Shown: positions 8,373 through 17,430, counted from the first letter of the stretch. The stretch is 38,107 nt of DNA from Alphaproteobacteria bacterium WMHbin7 (GCA_002753155.1 PDZW01000028.1:1-38107), one strand, 5' to 3'. Program-made: numbers and translations. The notes: generated by a model from the letters alone, not told the origin.

Positions 8373-9017
8373 CTATAACATCTTGATTTCAGTTTTAGAA
8401 CGCCGAGCCGCTTTCGGGTCAGGCGGCGCTGGCGGGGAGGGAATCATCTCGGCCAGGGTGCGCAGCTTCTTTTCCAACTGAAGGGGGGCAAAGGGCTTGA
8501 CCAGATAGGCGCTGACGCCATCTTCCCGGGCTCTGACCACAGACCCCTCGTCAGCACGGACCGTCAGCATGATAAAGGGATAGGTCACCCCATCAGCCCG
8601 CAATTCGTGCAAAAGCTCGACTCCGGTCTCGCCCGGCATGTTCCAATCGCAGATGACAAGGTTGATCCCCGTTCCGGACTGACGAATGATTTTCTTGGCC
8701 TCGTCGGCATTGCGCGCGGCCATGCAGTGGGCAACGCCGAGATCGTTCAGAACCATGCGAACCAGCCTTAGAATATACTCATTGTCATCGACGACCAGGA
8801 CCCGAAGCTTGGCCAGTTCAGGCACCTTTTGAGTCCGCATGCCATATTCTTCCGGCTCTTTCCGCTCTCTGGCCTGGTGATTATGCGATATCGTCTTGTC
8901 ACCGCATTCCGGGCAGCCCAGTTCATTCAGAGCCGATTTGGCGTCGTAATCATCGATGTCGAAGAACCATTCATCGAACTGGTGGCCCTTGCTGCAAACA
9001 AGGCTGAAGCGAATCAT
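8373..9017 (-). CDS. Zn-ribbon (DUF1178-like)-receiver fusion protein
   Basis: 214 aa. Residues 1-45 resemble the start of DUF1178 proteins (MIRFSLVCSKGHQFDEWF, then CPEC), giving a possible zinc site from C8, H12, C35 and C38. After a linker, a CheY-like receiver domain spans about 72-190 with DD at 77-78, phospho-acceptor D124 (VICDWNMPG) and a conserved lysine in YLVKPF. A proline- and lysine-rich tail follows. There is no output domain. Such stand-alone receivers often act in chemotaxis or phosphorelays; the zinc ribbon in front is unusual. The minus-strand ATG at 9017 has only a weak Shine-Dalgarno but is fixed by the DUF1178-like N-terminus. Confidence 0.85.
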   Translation of the reverse strand: MIRFSLVCSKGHQFDEWFFDIDDYDAKSALNELGCPECGDKTISHNHQARERKEPEEYGMRTQKVPELAKLRVLVVDDNEYILRLVRMVLNDLGVAHCMAARNADEAKKIIRQSGTGINLVICDWNMPGETGVELLHELRADGVTYPFIMLTVRADEGSVVRAREDGVSAYLVKPFAPLQLEKKLRTLAEMIPSPPAPPDPKAARRSKTEIKML

Positions 9018-9340
9018 CCCATCTACCGATCGAAAGCAACCCGCTGAGGATCACGGAAGGTAAAACGTCTTGCATGGCCTCGCATGAGCCGCACTTCTGG
9101 AGGGCTCAGGCGCATGAATGCAGACCTATTTGAAATTTATATCGTTCAAGATTTGAGTTGGCTAGAGCTATTTTTTATCTATTCTAATGTATTTCGGCGC
9201 CTGATTCAGACAATCTCAGAGGAAGTATTTCGACGAATCGCATTATCCCCCAAAAGAGACGCTTTTTGGAAAAAGGATCGAGGAGCGATGGGCATCGGGC
9301 ATCCTGAAACGCTATTGGGCGCGTTCGTCAGAGCCTACAT
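9018..9340. other. intergenic region, no supported gene
   Basis: Lower GC than its flanks, especially 9120-9200. A 95-codon plus-strand frame (9084-9371) runs into the phosphatase gene, has no ribosome site and resembles nothing I know, so it is not called. The region probably carries the minus-strand promoter of the zinc-ribbon/receiver gene. Confidence 0.4.
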
Positions 9341-10123
9341 TTACCCCACCAGCTTCCGAAGATCGTTGTGAAGCTGGCCGTTGGAGGCGATCACATCGCC
9401 CCTTTCCATCATGGCGTGGTTGCCGGTCATATCGGTAAGTGTGCCACCCGCTTCCTTGACCAGCAGAAGGCCTGCCGCCATGTCCCAGGGCTTGATATTC
9501 TCTTCCCAGAAGCCATCGAAGCGCCCGGCAGCAACATAGGCCAGATCAAGCGAAGCCGAGCCCATGCGCCGCACCCCTGCCGAAACGGCCATCACCCTCC
9601 CCACCTGGGAAAGCGTTTTGTCGTGATCGGGTTTGCCCTTGAAGGGCAGGCCGGTGGCGAACAGCGATTCTTCCAGCTTCTTTCGGGCCGAAACGCGCAG
9701 CCTGCGCTCGTTCAGCCAGGCCCCCATGCCCTTCTCGGCCCAGAATTCCTCGTCGGTAACGGGATTGTAGACGATGCCCGCCAGCAGATCGTCATCCTTC
9801 AACAGGGCGACCGAAATGGCGAAATGCGGAATACCGTGCAGGAAGTTGGTGGTGCCGTCCAAAGGATCGATCACCCAGACATGATGGCCGTCGCCCTTTT
9901 TCTCGCCGCCTTCTTCCAGCAGAAAACCCCAGCCCGGGCGCGCCTTCGACAATTCCTGAACCAGCGTCCTTTCGGCATTGATGTCGGCGGTGGAGACGAA
10001 ATCCGCAGCCCCCTTGACCGAAACCTGCAGATGCTCGACCTCGCCGAAATCGCGCACCAGACGCTTGGCCGCCTTGCGCACGGCCCCATCCATCACATTG
10101 TAAAGCGGAGAGCGAAGCGCCAA
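9341..10123 (-). CDS. suhB: inositol monophosphatase family protein (SuhB-like)
   Basis: 260 aa, normal for the family. Metal-binding motifs: EEGG near residue 70, IDPLDGTTNFLHG (the DPxDGT signature), and KPWDMAAG near the C-terminus. It hydrolyses myo-inositol-1-phosphate or related sugar phosphates with Mg2+; bacterial SuhB can also act in rRNA transcription complexes. The start is taken as TTG 10123, because the translated ALRSPLYNVM stretch before the first ATG (10093) matches the usual alphaproteobacterial N-terminus as I recall it. It lies 5 bases after efp. Its 3' end exists as a relic at 7538-7737. Confidence 0.88.
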   Translation of the reverse strand: MALRSPLYNVMDGAVRKAAKRLVRDFGEVEHLQVSVKGAADFVSTADINAERTLVQELSKARPGWGFLLEEGGEKKGDGHHVWVIDPLDGTTNFLHGIPHFAISVALLKDDDLLAGIVYNPVTDEEFWAEKGMGAWLNERRLRVSARKKLEESLFATGLPFKGKPDHDKTLSQVGRVMAVSAGVRRMGSASLDLAYVAAGRFDGFWEENIKPWDMAAGLLLVKEAGGTLTDMTGNHAMMERGDVIASNGQLHNDLRKLVG

Positions 10124-10128
10124 GACCC

Positions 10129-10695
10129 TTAGCCTTTGAAACGTTCGACGTAGGCCATTTCCGTGGTGTTGACGACGATCTTTTCGCCCGTTTCCACGAA
10201 GGGCGGCACCATGATGCGAATGCCGTTGCTCATCTTGGCGGGCTTGTAGGAAGCCGCCGCCGTCTGGCCCTTGACCACCGGATCGGCTTCCACCACTTCC
10301 AGAATCACCGTCGAGGGCAGCGTTACCGAAACCGGCGATCCTTCGACGAAGTCCACCGTCACCAGCATGCCGTCTTGCAAGAAAGGCAACTGATCGCCCA
10401 GCATGTCGTGCGGCATGTTGAACTGTTCGTAGGTCTCGCCATCCATGAAAGTCAGCGTGTCGGAATCGCCGAACAGATAGGTGCAATCCTTTTCCTCGAC
10501 CGAGCATTTCTCGACCGTGTCGGCGGTGCGCCAGCGTTCGTTGGTCTTGGTGCCGGTGCGGATATCGCGCATTTCGACCTGAATGAAGGCGCCACCCTTG
10601 CCAGGCTGGATAAGCTGAATCTTCAAAACACCCCATTGACGGTTGTTGTGTTCGATGATGTTGCCGGGACGGATGGTGTTGGCTGCGATTTTCAT
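10129..10695 (-). CDS. efp: translation elongation factor P
   Basis: 188 aa, full length, three OB-like domains. EF-P relieves ribosome stalling at polyproline. The loop PGKGGAF carries K33, the position lysylated by EpmA/EpmB in many proteobacteria. Start ATG 10695. The neighbouring epmB (88 bases upstream, same strand) supports beta-lysine-type modification. No epmA gene is in the window. Confidence 0.97.
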   Translation of the reverse strand: MKIAANTIRPGNIIEHNNRQWGVLKIQLIQPGKGGAFIQVEMRDIRTGTKTNERWRTADTVEKCSVEEKDCTYLFGDSDTLTFMDGETYEQFNMPHDMLGDQLPFLQDGMLVTVDFVEGSPVSVTLPSTVILEVVEADPVVKGQTAAASYKPAKMSNGIRIMVPPFVETGEKIVVNTTEMAYVERFKG

Positions 10696-10783
10696 GGGTA
10701 GGTCCAGTCAGAGGGCTGAAAGTGGCGCGGAACCTAACAGGTTCGCACTCCAAGGGCAAGGCAAGCGGGAAGATGTGGGGATA

Positions 10784-11665
10784 TCAAGGAATTTCGGCCA
10801 GGACCTTGCCCAATCCCCCCGGCCTATCCAGGATATAGCTGGGCAGCGCCAAGCCGGAAAGCCTGGGGCGCAAGGCCGCCATCAGGGCACGCCCCTCTTC
10901 CAGGCCAATCCGAAAATGCGAGGTTCCCGGCACCCGGTCGGGGTGATGCAGATAATAGGGCTTAACCCCCGCCGCCAGCAGGGCGCTGAACAGCTCCTCC
11001 AAAGCCGAAACGCTGTCATTAACCCCTCGCAACAGCACGGATTGCGACAATAACGGCACGCCAGCCTTGCGAAGCCGATCAAGCCCAAGCCTCGCCTCGG
11101 GCGTGATCTCTCTGGCGTGGTTGACATGCGCCACCAGATAGACCGGCTTCTCCAAACGCCCCAGCAGGCTGGACAAAGCGACCGTGATGCGCTGGGGAGC
11201 GGCCAGCGGCACCCTGGAATGGATGCGCAGGCTCTGCACATGGGGAATGGCCGCCAGGGCCTTCAACAGGGTCTCCAGGCGCTTGAAAGGCAGCATCAGG
11301 GGATCTCCGCCAGTCAGAATGACCTCGCGGATGCCCTTCTGCGCCTGGATATAGGCGATGGCCTGATCCAAAAGTTCGGGCGAAGGCCCCCTGCCCCCCA
11401 CCCGGTCGCGCCTGAAACAAAAGCGACAATGCACTGGGCAGGACCATGTGGGCACCAGCAGCACACGGTCGGGATGGCGGTGTATCAGGCAATCCGACTG
11501 CGCATGCTTCAAATCCCCGATGGGATCGGCCAGATCGTCGGGGGCCAAAACGGCCTCCTGGGCCGATGGCTCGAACTGGCGGGCGATAGGATCGCAAGGC
11601 TCTTCGGCGTCAATCAGACCGGCGAAGAGGGGGGATATCTTGCGGGGAAAAGGGGCGGTCGGCAT
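10784..11665 (-). CDS. epmB: EF-P lysine 2,3-aminomutase (radical SAM)
   Basis: 293-aa radical SAM protein of the lysine 2,3-aminomutase family. The cluster motif C76-x3-C80-x2-C83 (CPVHCRFC) binds the SAM-ligating 4Fe-4S. TGGDPL follows, and DRPGGLGK near the C-terminus carries K287, the expected PLP lysine. EpmB converts alpha-lysine to beta-lysine for attachment to EF-P. The ATG at 11665 is supported by AAGGA about 9 bases upstream; the frame extends to 11737, but that part runs into intergenic repeats. The catabolic KamA has a longer N-terminus, so the length and the efp neighbour favour EpmB. Confidence 0.92.
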   Translation of the reverse strand: MPTAPFPRKISPLFAGLIDAEEPCDPIARQFEPSAQEAVLAPDDLADPIGDLKHAQSDCLIHRHPDRVLLVPTWSCPVHCRFCFRRDRVGGRGPSPELLDQAIAYIQAQKGIREVILTGGDPLMLPFKRLETLLKALAAIPHVQSLRIHSRVPLAAPQRITVALSSLLGRLEKPVYLVAHVNHAREITPEARLGLDRLRKAGVPLLSQSVLLRGVNDSVSALEELFSALLAAGVKPYYLHHPDRVPGTSHFRIGLEEGRALMAALRPRLSGLALPSYILDRPGGLGKVLAEIP

Positions 11666-11716
11666 TGCAACAGGTTCCTTGCGCAAAGAGCGCAAACCAA
11701 GATAATCATGACCCTT

Positions 11717-11759
11717 CACCCTTCGAGACGGGCGCAAATGCGCCCTCCTCAGGGTGAGG
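11717..11759. repeat. palindromic intergenic repeat (type CACCCTTCGAGAC...)
   Basis: A REP-like element with outer arms CACCCT/AGGGTG and inner hairpin GGGCGC/GCGCCC. Its core CCTTCGAGAC...CTCCTCAGGGTGAGG recurs at 21369-21410, and inverted at 11769-11805 and 21295-21336. Confidence 0.75.
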
Positions 11760-11768
11760 TCCTTCTTT

Positions 11769-11805
11769 CCTCATCCTGAGGAGCGAAGCGTCTCGAAGGA
11801 TGAGG
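11769..11805. repeat. palindromic intergenic repeat, inverted partner
   Basis: CCTCATCCT...AGGATGAGG with GTCTCGAAGGATGAGG at its right end: the inverse orientation of 11717-11759, ten bases away. Together they form a paired, BIME-like unit between the divergent genes epmB and uppP. Confidence 0.75.
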
Positions 11806-11833
11806 ACATCAAGGGAAGGATTTCAAGAAGAAC

Positions 11834-12628
11834 ATGCAAGATTTGTTGCTCGCCCTGCTTCTGGGCCTGGTCGAAGGCCTGACCGAGTTTCTGCCCGTCT
11901 CCTCGACCGGCCATCTGATTTTGCTGGGCGATCTTCTGGGGTTTCAGTTCCCCGGCAAGACTTTCGAAATCGTCATCCAATTGGGCGCCATTCTGGCCGT
12001 CTGCGTAGCCTATTGGAAACGGCTGTGGGGAGCCGTGATCCATGTGAGATCGGACGCCGCCTCGCGCCATTTCGTCACCTATATCCTGATCGCCTTCTTG
12101 CCCGCCATGATCATCGGCGCCGTAGCCTATAAATACATCCGCCAGCTTCTGGACTCGCCCTTGACCATCGCCATCGTGCTGATCGCGGGCGGCATCGCCA
12201 TCCTTCTGATCGAACGCCTGATCAAACAGCCCAAGGTTCACGCCATCGAGGATTTCGGCCTGCCGCTCGCCTTAAAGATCGGCCTGTTCCAGTGCGTCTC
12301 GATGATTCCCGGCGTCTCGCGCTCAGGCGCTACCATCATGGGAGCACTTCTCATGGGGGTCGAGCGCAAAGCGGCGGCCGAATTCTCGTTCTTCCTGGCC
12401 ATTCCCACCATGACGGCAGCCACCGCCTATAAAATCTACAAGGATTGGGCGATGCTGTCTTTCGACGGCGCTGGCCTCATCGCCATCGGCTTCATCACCG
12501 CCTTTCTGGTGGCTCTCTTGGTAGTGAAGGCCGCCGTGGCCTTCGTGGGCAGACACGGCTTTGCCCCCTTCGCCTGGTACCGCATCGGCTTTGGGATTTT
12601 GATGCTGGGGTTGTTGCTGGGTCGCTAA
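11834..12628 (+). CDS. uppP: undecaprenyl-diphosphatase
   Basis: 264-aa polytopic membrane protein of the BacA/UppP family. It dephosphorylates undecaprenyl diphosphate to recycle the lipid carrier for peptidoglycan and O-antigen; over-production gives bacitracin resistance. Both signature regions are present: EGLTEFLPVSSTGHL near residue 14 and PGVSRSGATI near 160. Several hydrophobic segments extend to the C-terminus. Its stop overlaps the convergent vapC stop by 4 bases (12625-12628). Confidence 0.95.
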   Translation: MQDLLLALLLGLVEGLTEFLPVSSTGHLILLGDLLGFQFPGKTFEIVIQLGAILAVCVAYWKRLWGAVIHVRSDAASRHFVTYILIAFLPAMIIGAVAYKYIRQLLDSPLTIAIVLIAGGIAILLIERLIKQPKVHAIEDFGLPLALKIGLFQCVSMIPGVSRSGATIMGALLMGVERKAAAEFSFFLAIPTMTAATAYKIYKDWAMLSFDGAGLIAIGFITAFLVALLVVKAAVAFVGRHGFAPFAWYRIGFGILMLGLLLGR

Positions 12629-13058
12629 ATGCGAATGCCGGTCAGCACAGGCAAACCCAATTTCTTGCCCGACTTCACGAAGGCCTTATCGAGGCTGTAG
12701 ATGGCCTTCACCTTGTGCCGGGCAGCCACCGCCAGATGCAGCGCATCGCCACCCCTTAAGCCCGTCTCGAAACGGGCCACATAATCCTTGGCGCGTTCGA
12801 AATCTGCTGCGTCAGGCAGCAAAAGTTCAAACGACGTATCGATGATATTTTCAAATTGTTGCAGGGTTTTATTGGCCTCCTTAACGCCCATCATTTTCAT
12901 GCGGACATCTCTCGCCAAGCCGGAAGCAACTTCGACCATCGTCCAATGACTGGTGCAAAGCCGCTCATCCCCAAGCCTGTCCATCAGGGCTTCCACTTGG
13001 CGGCTGGATGCCTCGTGGCGGACCAAGGGGACAAGTATGCTGCTGTCAAAATAGAGCA

Positions 13059-13059
<1 letters not shown>
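12625..13059 (-). CDS. vapC: PIN-domain toxin, VapC type
   Basis: 144-aa PIN-domain ribonuclease. The acidic catalytic set is visible: D5 (YFDSSILV), E43 (MVEVASG), D105 (GGDALHLA) and D124 (SLDKAF). VapC toxins cut specific tRNA or rRNA sites when freed from antitoxin. The ATG at 13059 overlaps the upstream antitoxin's stop (ATGA), giving translational coupling; a TTG one codon earlier is less likely. Type II pair with the gene at 13059-13301. Confidence 0.9.
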
Positions 13060-13344
<285 letters not shown>

Positions 13345-13388
13345 GCAGACACAATGCCGGTCAGGAAGCGCAATGGCAAGGGGCACCC

Positions 13389-13679
13389 CTACTCCGTCGC
13401 CCTTTGCTTGAAATCATAAAAATCCTGAGGCGGCATCGGCTCGACGGTAAGGCCGCCTACCTTGGCCCCGCTGGGGCCCTGGCGGCACATTTCGATCATG
13501 TTTTTTACCATCGCTTCGCTGCCCTGGAACACCGCCTCCACCGTACCGTCGGCGCGGTTGCGCACCCAGCCTGTCACGCCCAGCCTTACCGCCTGCTCCA
13601 CCGCCCAGGCGCGGTAACGAACGCCCTGAACACGCCCCGAAATGCGCACATGCGACGTTTTCAAGCCATTGCCCGTCAT
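13389..13679 (-). CDS. acyP: acylphosphatase
   Basis: 96-aa single-domain acylphosphatase, hydrolysing carboxyl-phosphate bonds. The signature SGRVQGVRYR (residues 14-23) holds catalytic R23, and GWVRNRADGTVE holds N41. Its ATG overlaps the pccA stop (ATGA at 13679), so it is the last gene of the pccB-pccA operon. A link to carboxyphosphate, the intermediate of biotin carboxylation, is tempting but inferred. Confidence 0.93.
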   Translation of the reverse strand: MTGNGLKTSHVRISGRVQGVRYRAWAVEQAVRLGVTGWVRNRADGTVEAVFQGSEAMVKNMIEMCRQGPSGAKVGGLTVEPMPPQDFYDFKQRATE

Positions 13680-15736
13680 CAGGCAAACTCGACGATGATC
13701 TGATCGACGGCCAGGCTGGCGCCCGCCTGGGTGTGAATTTTCTTCACCGACCCATCGCGCTCGGCCCTTAGGATGTTCATCATCTTCATCGCCTCGACCA
13801 CGGCCAGCTCTTCGCCCGCCTTGATCTCTTGGCCATCCTTGACAGCCAGAGAGACCAGCAGCCCCGGCATGGGTGATAACAGATATTTCGACATGTCGGG
13901 CGGCGCCTTCTTGGGCATCAGAGCCGCCATCTTCGCCTGCAGCGCCGTATAGACCATGACGTCGGCCTGCGTTCCGGCGTGGAACATGCGCCAGCCCACT
14001 TGCCTGCGGTCGATCTGCACAAAAACGGATCGCCCGGCCACGGTTCCTTCGAACAAGGGTTGCCCCAGCGTCCAGCCGGGTGCCCGCACGGGAAGTTTTT
14101 TGCCGTCGAGGACGACATCCCAGCCGCCCTCGACGGCGCAAATAGAAACCGGATAGCTGGCCTCGCCCAGCTTCACCACCCAATCGCTTCCCACTTTCAT
14201 CTCGTGGCCGGGCATCTGGCCCGAAATCTGGGCATTGCGCAAAGCGCCGGCGAAATGCACCGATGCGGCCACAGCGGCCAGCACCGCCGGGTCTTCTGGC
14301 GGCAAATCTTGCGCGTTGAATCCGTTCTTATATTCCTCGGCAATGAAGTTGGTGGAGAGACGCCCCTCGACGAAACGCGGCTTGTTCATCAGCGAGGCCA
14401 GGAAGGGAATATTGTGGCTGACGCCGCGTATATAGAAGCGATCCAGGGCGGCGCGCATGGCGCCGATGGCCTCGCTGCGGTTTTTTCCATAGGTGATCAG
14501 CTTGGCGATCATGGGATCGTAGAACATGCTGATCTCGCCGCCTTCATAGACGCCGGTATCGACACGCACCGAATCGGTTTCCATCGGCGGCTGATAGCGC
14601 ACCAGACGCCCGGTCGAGGGAAGGAAATTGCGGAAAGGATCCTCGGCATAGACGCGTGATTCGATGGCCCAGCCGTTTAGCTTGATGTCGGCCTGCTTCA
14701 TGGGCAGCTTTTCGCCCGCAGCAACGCGGATCATCCATTCCACCAGATCAAGCCCGGTGATCTTCTCGGTGACGGGATGCTCGACCTGCAGGCGCGTATT
14801 CATTTCCAGGAAATAGAAATTGCGCTTGGCATCGACGATGAATTCCACCGTGCCCGCCGACACATAGTTCACGGCGCGGGCCAGAGCAACGGCCTGTTCG
14901 CCCATGGCCTTCCTGGTCTTGGCGTCCAGGAAGGGGGACGGCGCCTCCTCGATCACCTTCTGGTGACGGCGCTGAATCGAGCATTCGCGCTCGCCCAGAT
15001 AAAGCGCCGTGCCATGCCGGTCGGCCAGCACCTGGATTTCGATATGCCGGGGTTCCTCGATAAATTTTTCGACGAAGACGCGATCGTCGGCGAAGCTGGA
15101 TTTCGCCTCGGCGGTGGCCGAGCGGAAACCATCGCGGCATTCGGCGTCGTTCCAGGCCACGCGCATGCCCTTGCCGCCGCCGCCCGCCGAGGCCTTGACC
15201 ATCACCGGATAGCCGATGCCCTTGGCGATTTTCACCGCCTCGTCGGCATCCTTGATCACGCCCAGATAGCCAGGAACGGTGGAAACACCCGCCGCCTTGG
15301 CCAGCTTCTTCGATTCGATCTTATCGCCCATGGCATGCATGGCATGGGCATCGGGACCGATGAAGGTGATGCCCGCCTTGGCCAATGCCTTCTGAAAATC
15401 CTGCTTTTCCGACAAGAATCCATAGCCGGGATGCACTGCCTGAGCGCCGGTCTTCTTGCAGGCCTCGACGATGCGCTCGATCAGCAGATAACTTTGCGCC
15501 GAGGCGGGCGGGCCGATATGCACGGCCTCGTCGGCCATCTTGACGTGAAGCGCATCGCGGTCGGCGTCGGAATAGACCGCCACCGTTTTTATGCCCAGCC
15601 GCTTGCAGCTCTTGATGACGCGACAAGCGATCTCGCCCCGGTTGGCGATGAGGATTTTCTCGAACAAAGGCCCGGTCTTCACCTTGGCGGCGGGTTTCGA
15701 CTTGGCGGCGGGCTTGGCAGACTTGCGGGCGGTCAT
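13679..15736 (-). CDS. pccA: propionyl-CoA carboxylase, biotin carboxylase/carrier subunit
   Basis: 685 aa. Order of parts: a lysine/alanine/proline-rich lead of about 27 residues before FEKILIANRGEIA; biotin-carboxylase ATP-grasp region with KASAGGGGKGMR and the MNTRLQVEHPVTE motif; the PccA-type linker; and a C-terminal biotinyl domain with EAMKM (lysine biotinylated). It carboxylates biotin with ATP and bicarbonate for transfer to propionyl-CoA by PccB. The ATG at 15736 has AGGGGA upstream and sits 17 bases after pccB; an earlier in-frame ATG (15784) would overlap pccB. The basic lead looks unstructured and is not typical of the family. Confidence 0.92.
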   Translation of the reverse strand: MTARKSAKPAAKSKPAAKVKTGPLFEKILIANRGEIACRVIKSCKRLGIKTVAVYSDADRDALHVKMADEAVHIGPPASAQSYLLIERIVEACKKTGAQAVHPGYGFLSEKQDFQKALAKAGITFIGPDAHAMHAMGDKIESKKLAKAAGVSTVPGYLGVIKDADEAVKIAKGIGYPVMVKASAGGGGKGMRVAWNDAECRDGFRSATAEAKSSFADDRVFVEKFIEEPRHIEIQVLADRHGTALYLGERECSIQRRHQKVIEEAPSPFLDAKTRKAMGEQAVALARAVNYVSAGTVEFIVDAKRNFYFLEMNTRLQVEHPVTEKITGLDLVEWMIRVAAGEKLPMKQADIKLNGWAIESRVYAEDPFRNFLPSTGRLVRYQPPMETDSVRVDTGVYEGGEISMFYDPMIAKLITYGKNRSEAIGAMRAALDRFYIRGVSHNIPFLASLMNKPRFVEGRLSTNFIAEEYKNGFNAQDLPPEDPAVLAAVAASVHFAGALRNAQISGQMPGHEMKVGSDWVVKLGEASYPVSICAVEGGWDVVLDGKKLPVRAPGWTLGQPLFEGTVAGRSVFVQIDRRQVGWRMFHAGTQADVMVYTALQAKMAALMPKKAPPDMSKYLLSPMPGLLVSLAVKDGQEIKAGEELAVVEAMKMMNILRAERDGSVKKIHTQAGASLAVDQIIVEFA

Positions 15737-15753
15737 GGATTTCCCCTCTCCCC

Positions 15754-17286
15754 TTACAGCGGGATGTTGCCGTGTTTCTTCCACGGATTGGAAAGCTTCT
15801 TCTCGCGCAGCATGGCCAGCGAGCGGCAGATGCGCTTTCTGGTCGCATGCGGCATGATGACGTCGTCGATGAAGCCGCGATGGCCCGCGATGAAGGGATT
15901 GGCAAACTTCTGGCGATATTCCTCGGTCCGCTCGGCGATCTTCTTGGCATCGCCGATATCCTGGCGAAAGATGATCTCGACAGCGCCCTTGGGGCCCATC
16001 ACGGCGATTTCAGCGGTCGGCCAGGCGAAATTGACGTCGCCCCGCAAATGCTTCGAACTCATGACGTCATAGGCCCCGCCATAGGCCTTGCGGGTGATCA
16101 GCGTGATCTTGGGCACGGTGGCCTCGGCAAAGGCATAGAGCAGCTTGGCGCCGTGCTTGATGATGCCACCATATTCCTGGGCCGTGCCGGGCATGAAGCC
16201 GGGCACATCGACCAGGGTCAGAATGGGAATGTTGAAGGCGTCGCAGAAACGCACGAATCGGGCGGCCTTTCGCGAGCTGTCGATATCCAGGCATCCGGCC
16301 AGCACCATGGGCTGGTTGGCCACGATTCCCACCGTCGAGCCTTCCATACGGGCCAGCCCGATCAGGATGTTCTTGGCATAATCGGGCTGTACCTCGAAGA
16401 AGTCGCCTTCATCGACGATCTTCAAGATCAGCTCCTTCATGTCATAGGGCTTGTTGGGATTGTCGGGGATCAGCGTATCCAGGCTTGATTCCAAACGATC
16501 AGGGCTGTCGGGGGTGGGCCGCACCGGCGGCTTTTCGCGATTGGAAGGCGGCAGGTAATCGACCAGACGGCGCACCTGAAGCAGGGCCTCGACATCATTC
16601 TCGAAGGCCAGATCGGCCACACCCGATTTCGTGGAATGGGTCACAGCGCCGCCCAGTTCTTCTGCCGAGACGGATTCATGCGTCACCGTCTTCACCACGT
16701 CCGGTCCGGTGACGAACATGTAGGACGAATCCTTGACCATCAAGATGAAGTCGGTCATGGCGGGCGAATAGACCGCACCGCCTGCACATGGCCCCATGAT
16801 GACGGAAATTTGCGGCACCACGCCCGAGGCCAGCACGTTGCGCTGGAACACATCGGCATAGCCGGCCAGCGAGGCAACACCTTCTTGAATGCGCGCACCG
16901 CCCGAATCATTGAGCCCGATCACCGGAGCCCCCACCTTCACGGCCTGCTCCATGATCTTGCAGATTTTCTCGGCATGAGCTTCTGAAAGCGAGCCGCCGA
17001 AGACCGTGAAATCCTGGCTGAAGACGAAAACCAAGCGCCCGTTGACGGTGCCATAGCCAATCACCACGCCGTCGCCGGGGATGGTTTCCTTATCCATGCC
17101 GAAATCGTGGCAGCGATGTTCGACGAACATGTCCCATTCCTCGAAGGAATCGGGATCCAAAAGCAGGTCGATGCGCTCGCGCGCCGACAATTTGCCTTTG
17201 CCGTGTTGGGCCTGAATGCGCCGCTCGCCCCCGCCCTTGCGGGCACGCTCGCGCTTTTCGTCCAGTTGCTGGATGATCTCGTGCAT
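15754..17286 (-). CDS. pccB: propionyl-CoA carboxylase, carboxyltransferase subunit
   Basis: 510 aa, the normal length for PccB. Carboxyltransferase signatures include [52 protein letters not shown] and [12 protein letters not shown]. It makes methylmalonyl-CoA from propionyl-CoA with PccA; specificity for propionyl- rather than acetyl-CoA is inferred from the overall match to the PccB type. The start at 17286 ([15 protein letters not shown]) is chosen over upstream in-frame ATGs at 17328 and 17412 because this is the usual PccB N-terminus. First gene of the pccB-pccA-acyP operon. Confidence 0.93.
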   Translation of the reverse strand: MHEIIQQLDEKRERARKGGGERRIQAQHGKGKLSARERIDLLLDPDSFEEWDMFVEHRCHDFGMDKETIPGDGVVIGYGTVNGRLVFVFSQDFTVFGGSLSEAHAEKICKIMEQAVKVGAPVIGLNDSGGARIQEGVASLAGYADVFQRNVLASGVVPQISVIMGPCAGGAVYSPAMTDFILMVKDSSYMFVTGPDVVKTVTHESVSAEELGGAVTHSTKSGVADLAFENDVEALLQVRRLVDYLPPSNREKPPVRPTPDSPDRLESSLDTLIPDNPNKPYDMKELILKIVDEGDFFEVQPDYAKNILIGLARMEGSTVGIVANQPMVLAGCLDIDSSRKAARFVRFCDAFNIPILTLVDVPGFMPGTAQEYGGIIKHGAKLLYAFAEATVPKITLITRKAYGGAYDVMSSKHLRGDVNFAWPTAEIAVMGPKGAVEIIFRQDIGDAKKIAERTEEYRQKFANPFIAGHRGFIDDVIMPHATRKRICRSLAMLREKKLSNPWKKHGNIPL

Positions 17287-17430
17287 GGCTTGGGACGTCC
17301 TTGCTTTTGTTTGGCCGCAATTCTTCATTACCGGATACCCTGCCCCGGCCTGCCTTGCAAGCAAAATGGGCAGGGATGCCCCCCCCCGGCAAGGTAGGGA
17401 GGGACCTTCCAAACGCGTGCTGATTATTCG

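Noticed and set aside
9084..9371. 95-codon plus-strand frame in the gap before suhB
   Set aside because: No ribosome site, overlaps the suhB 3' end, no recognisable sequence.
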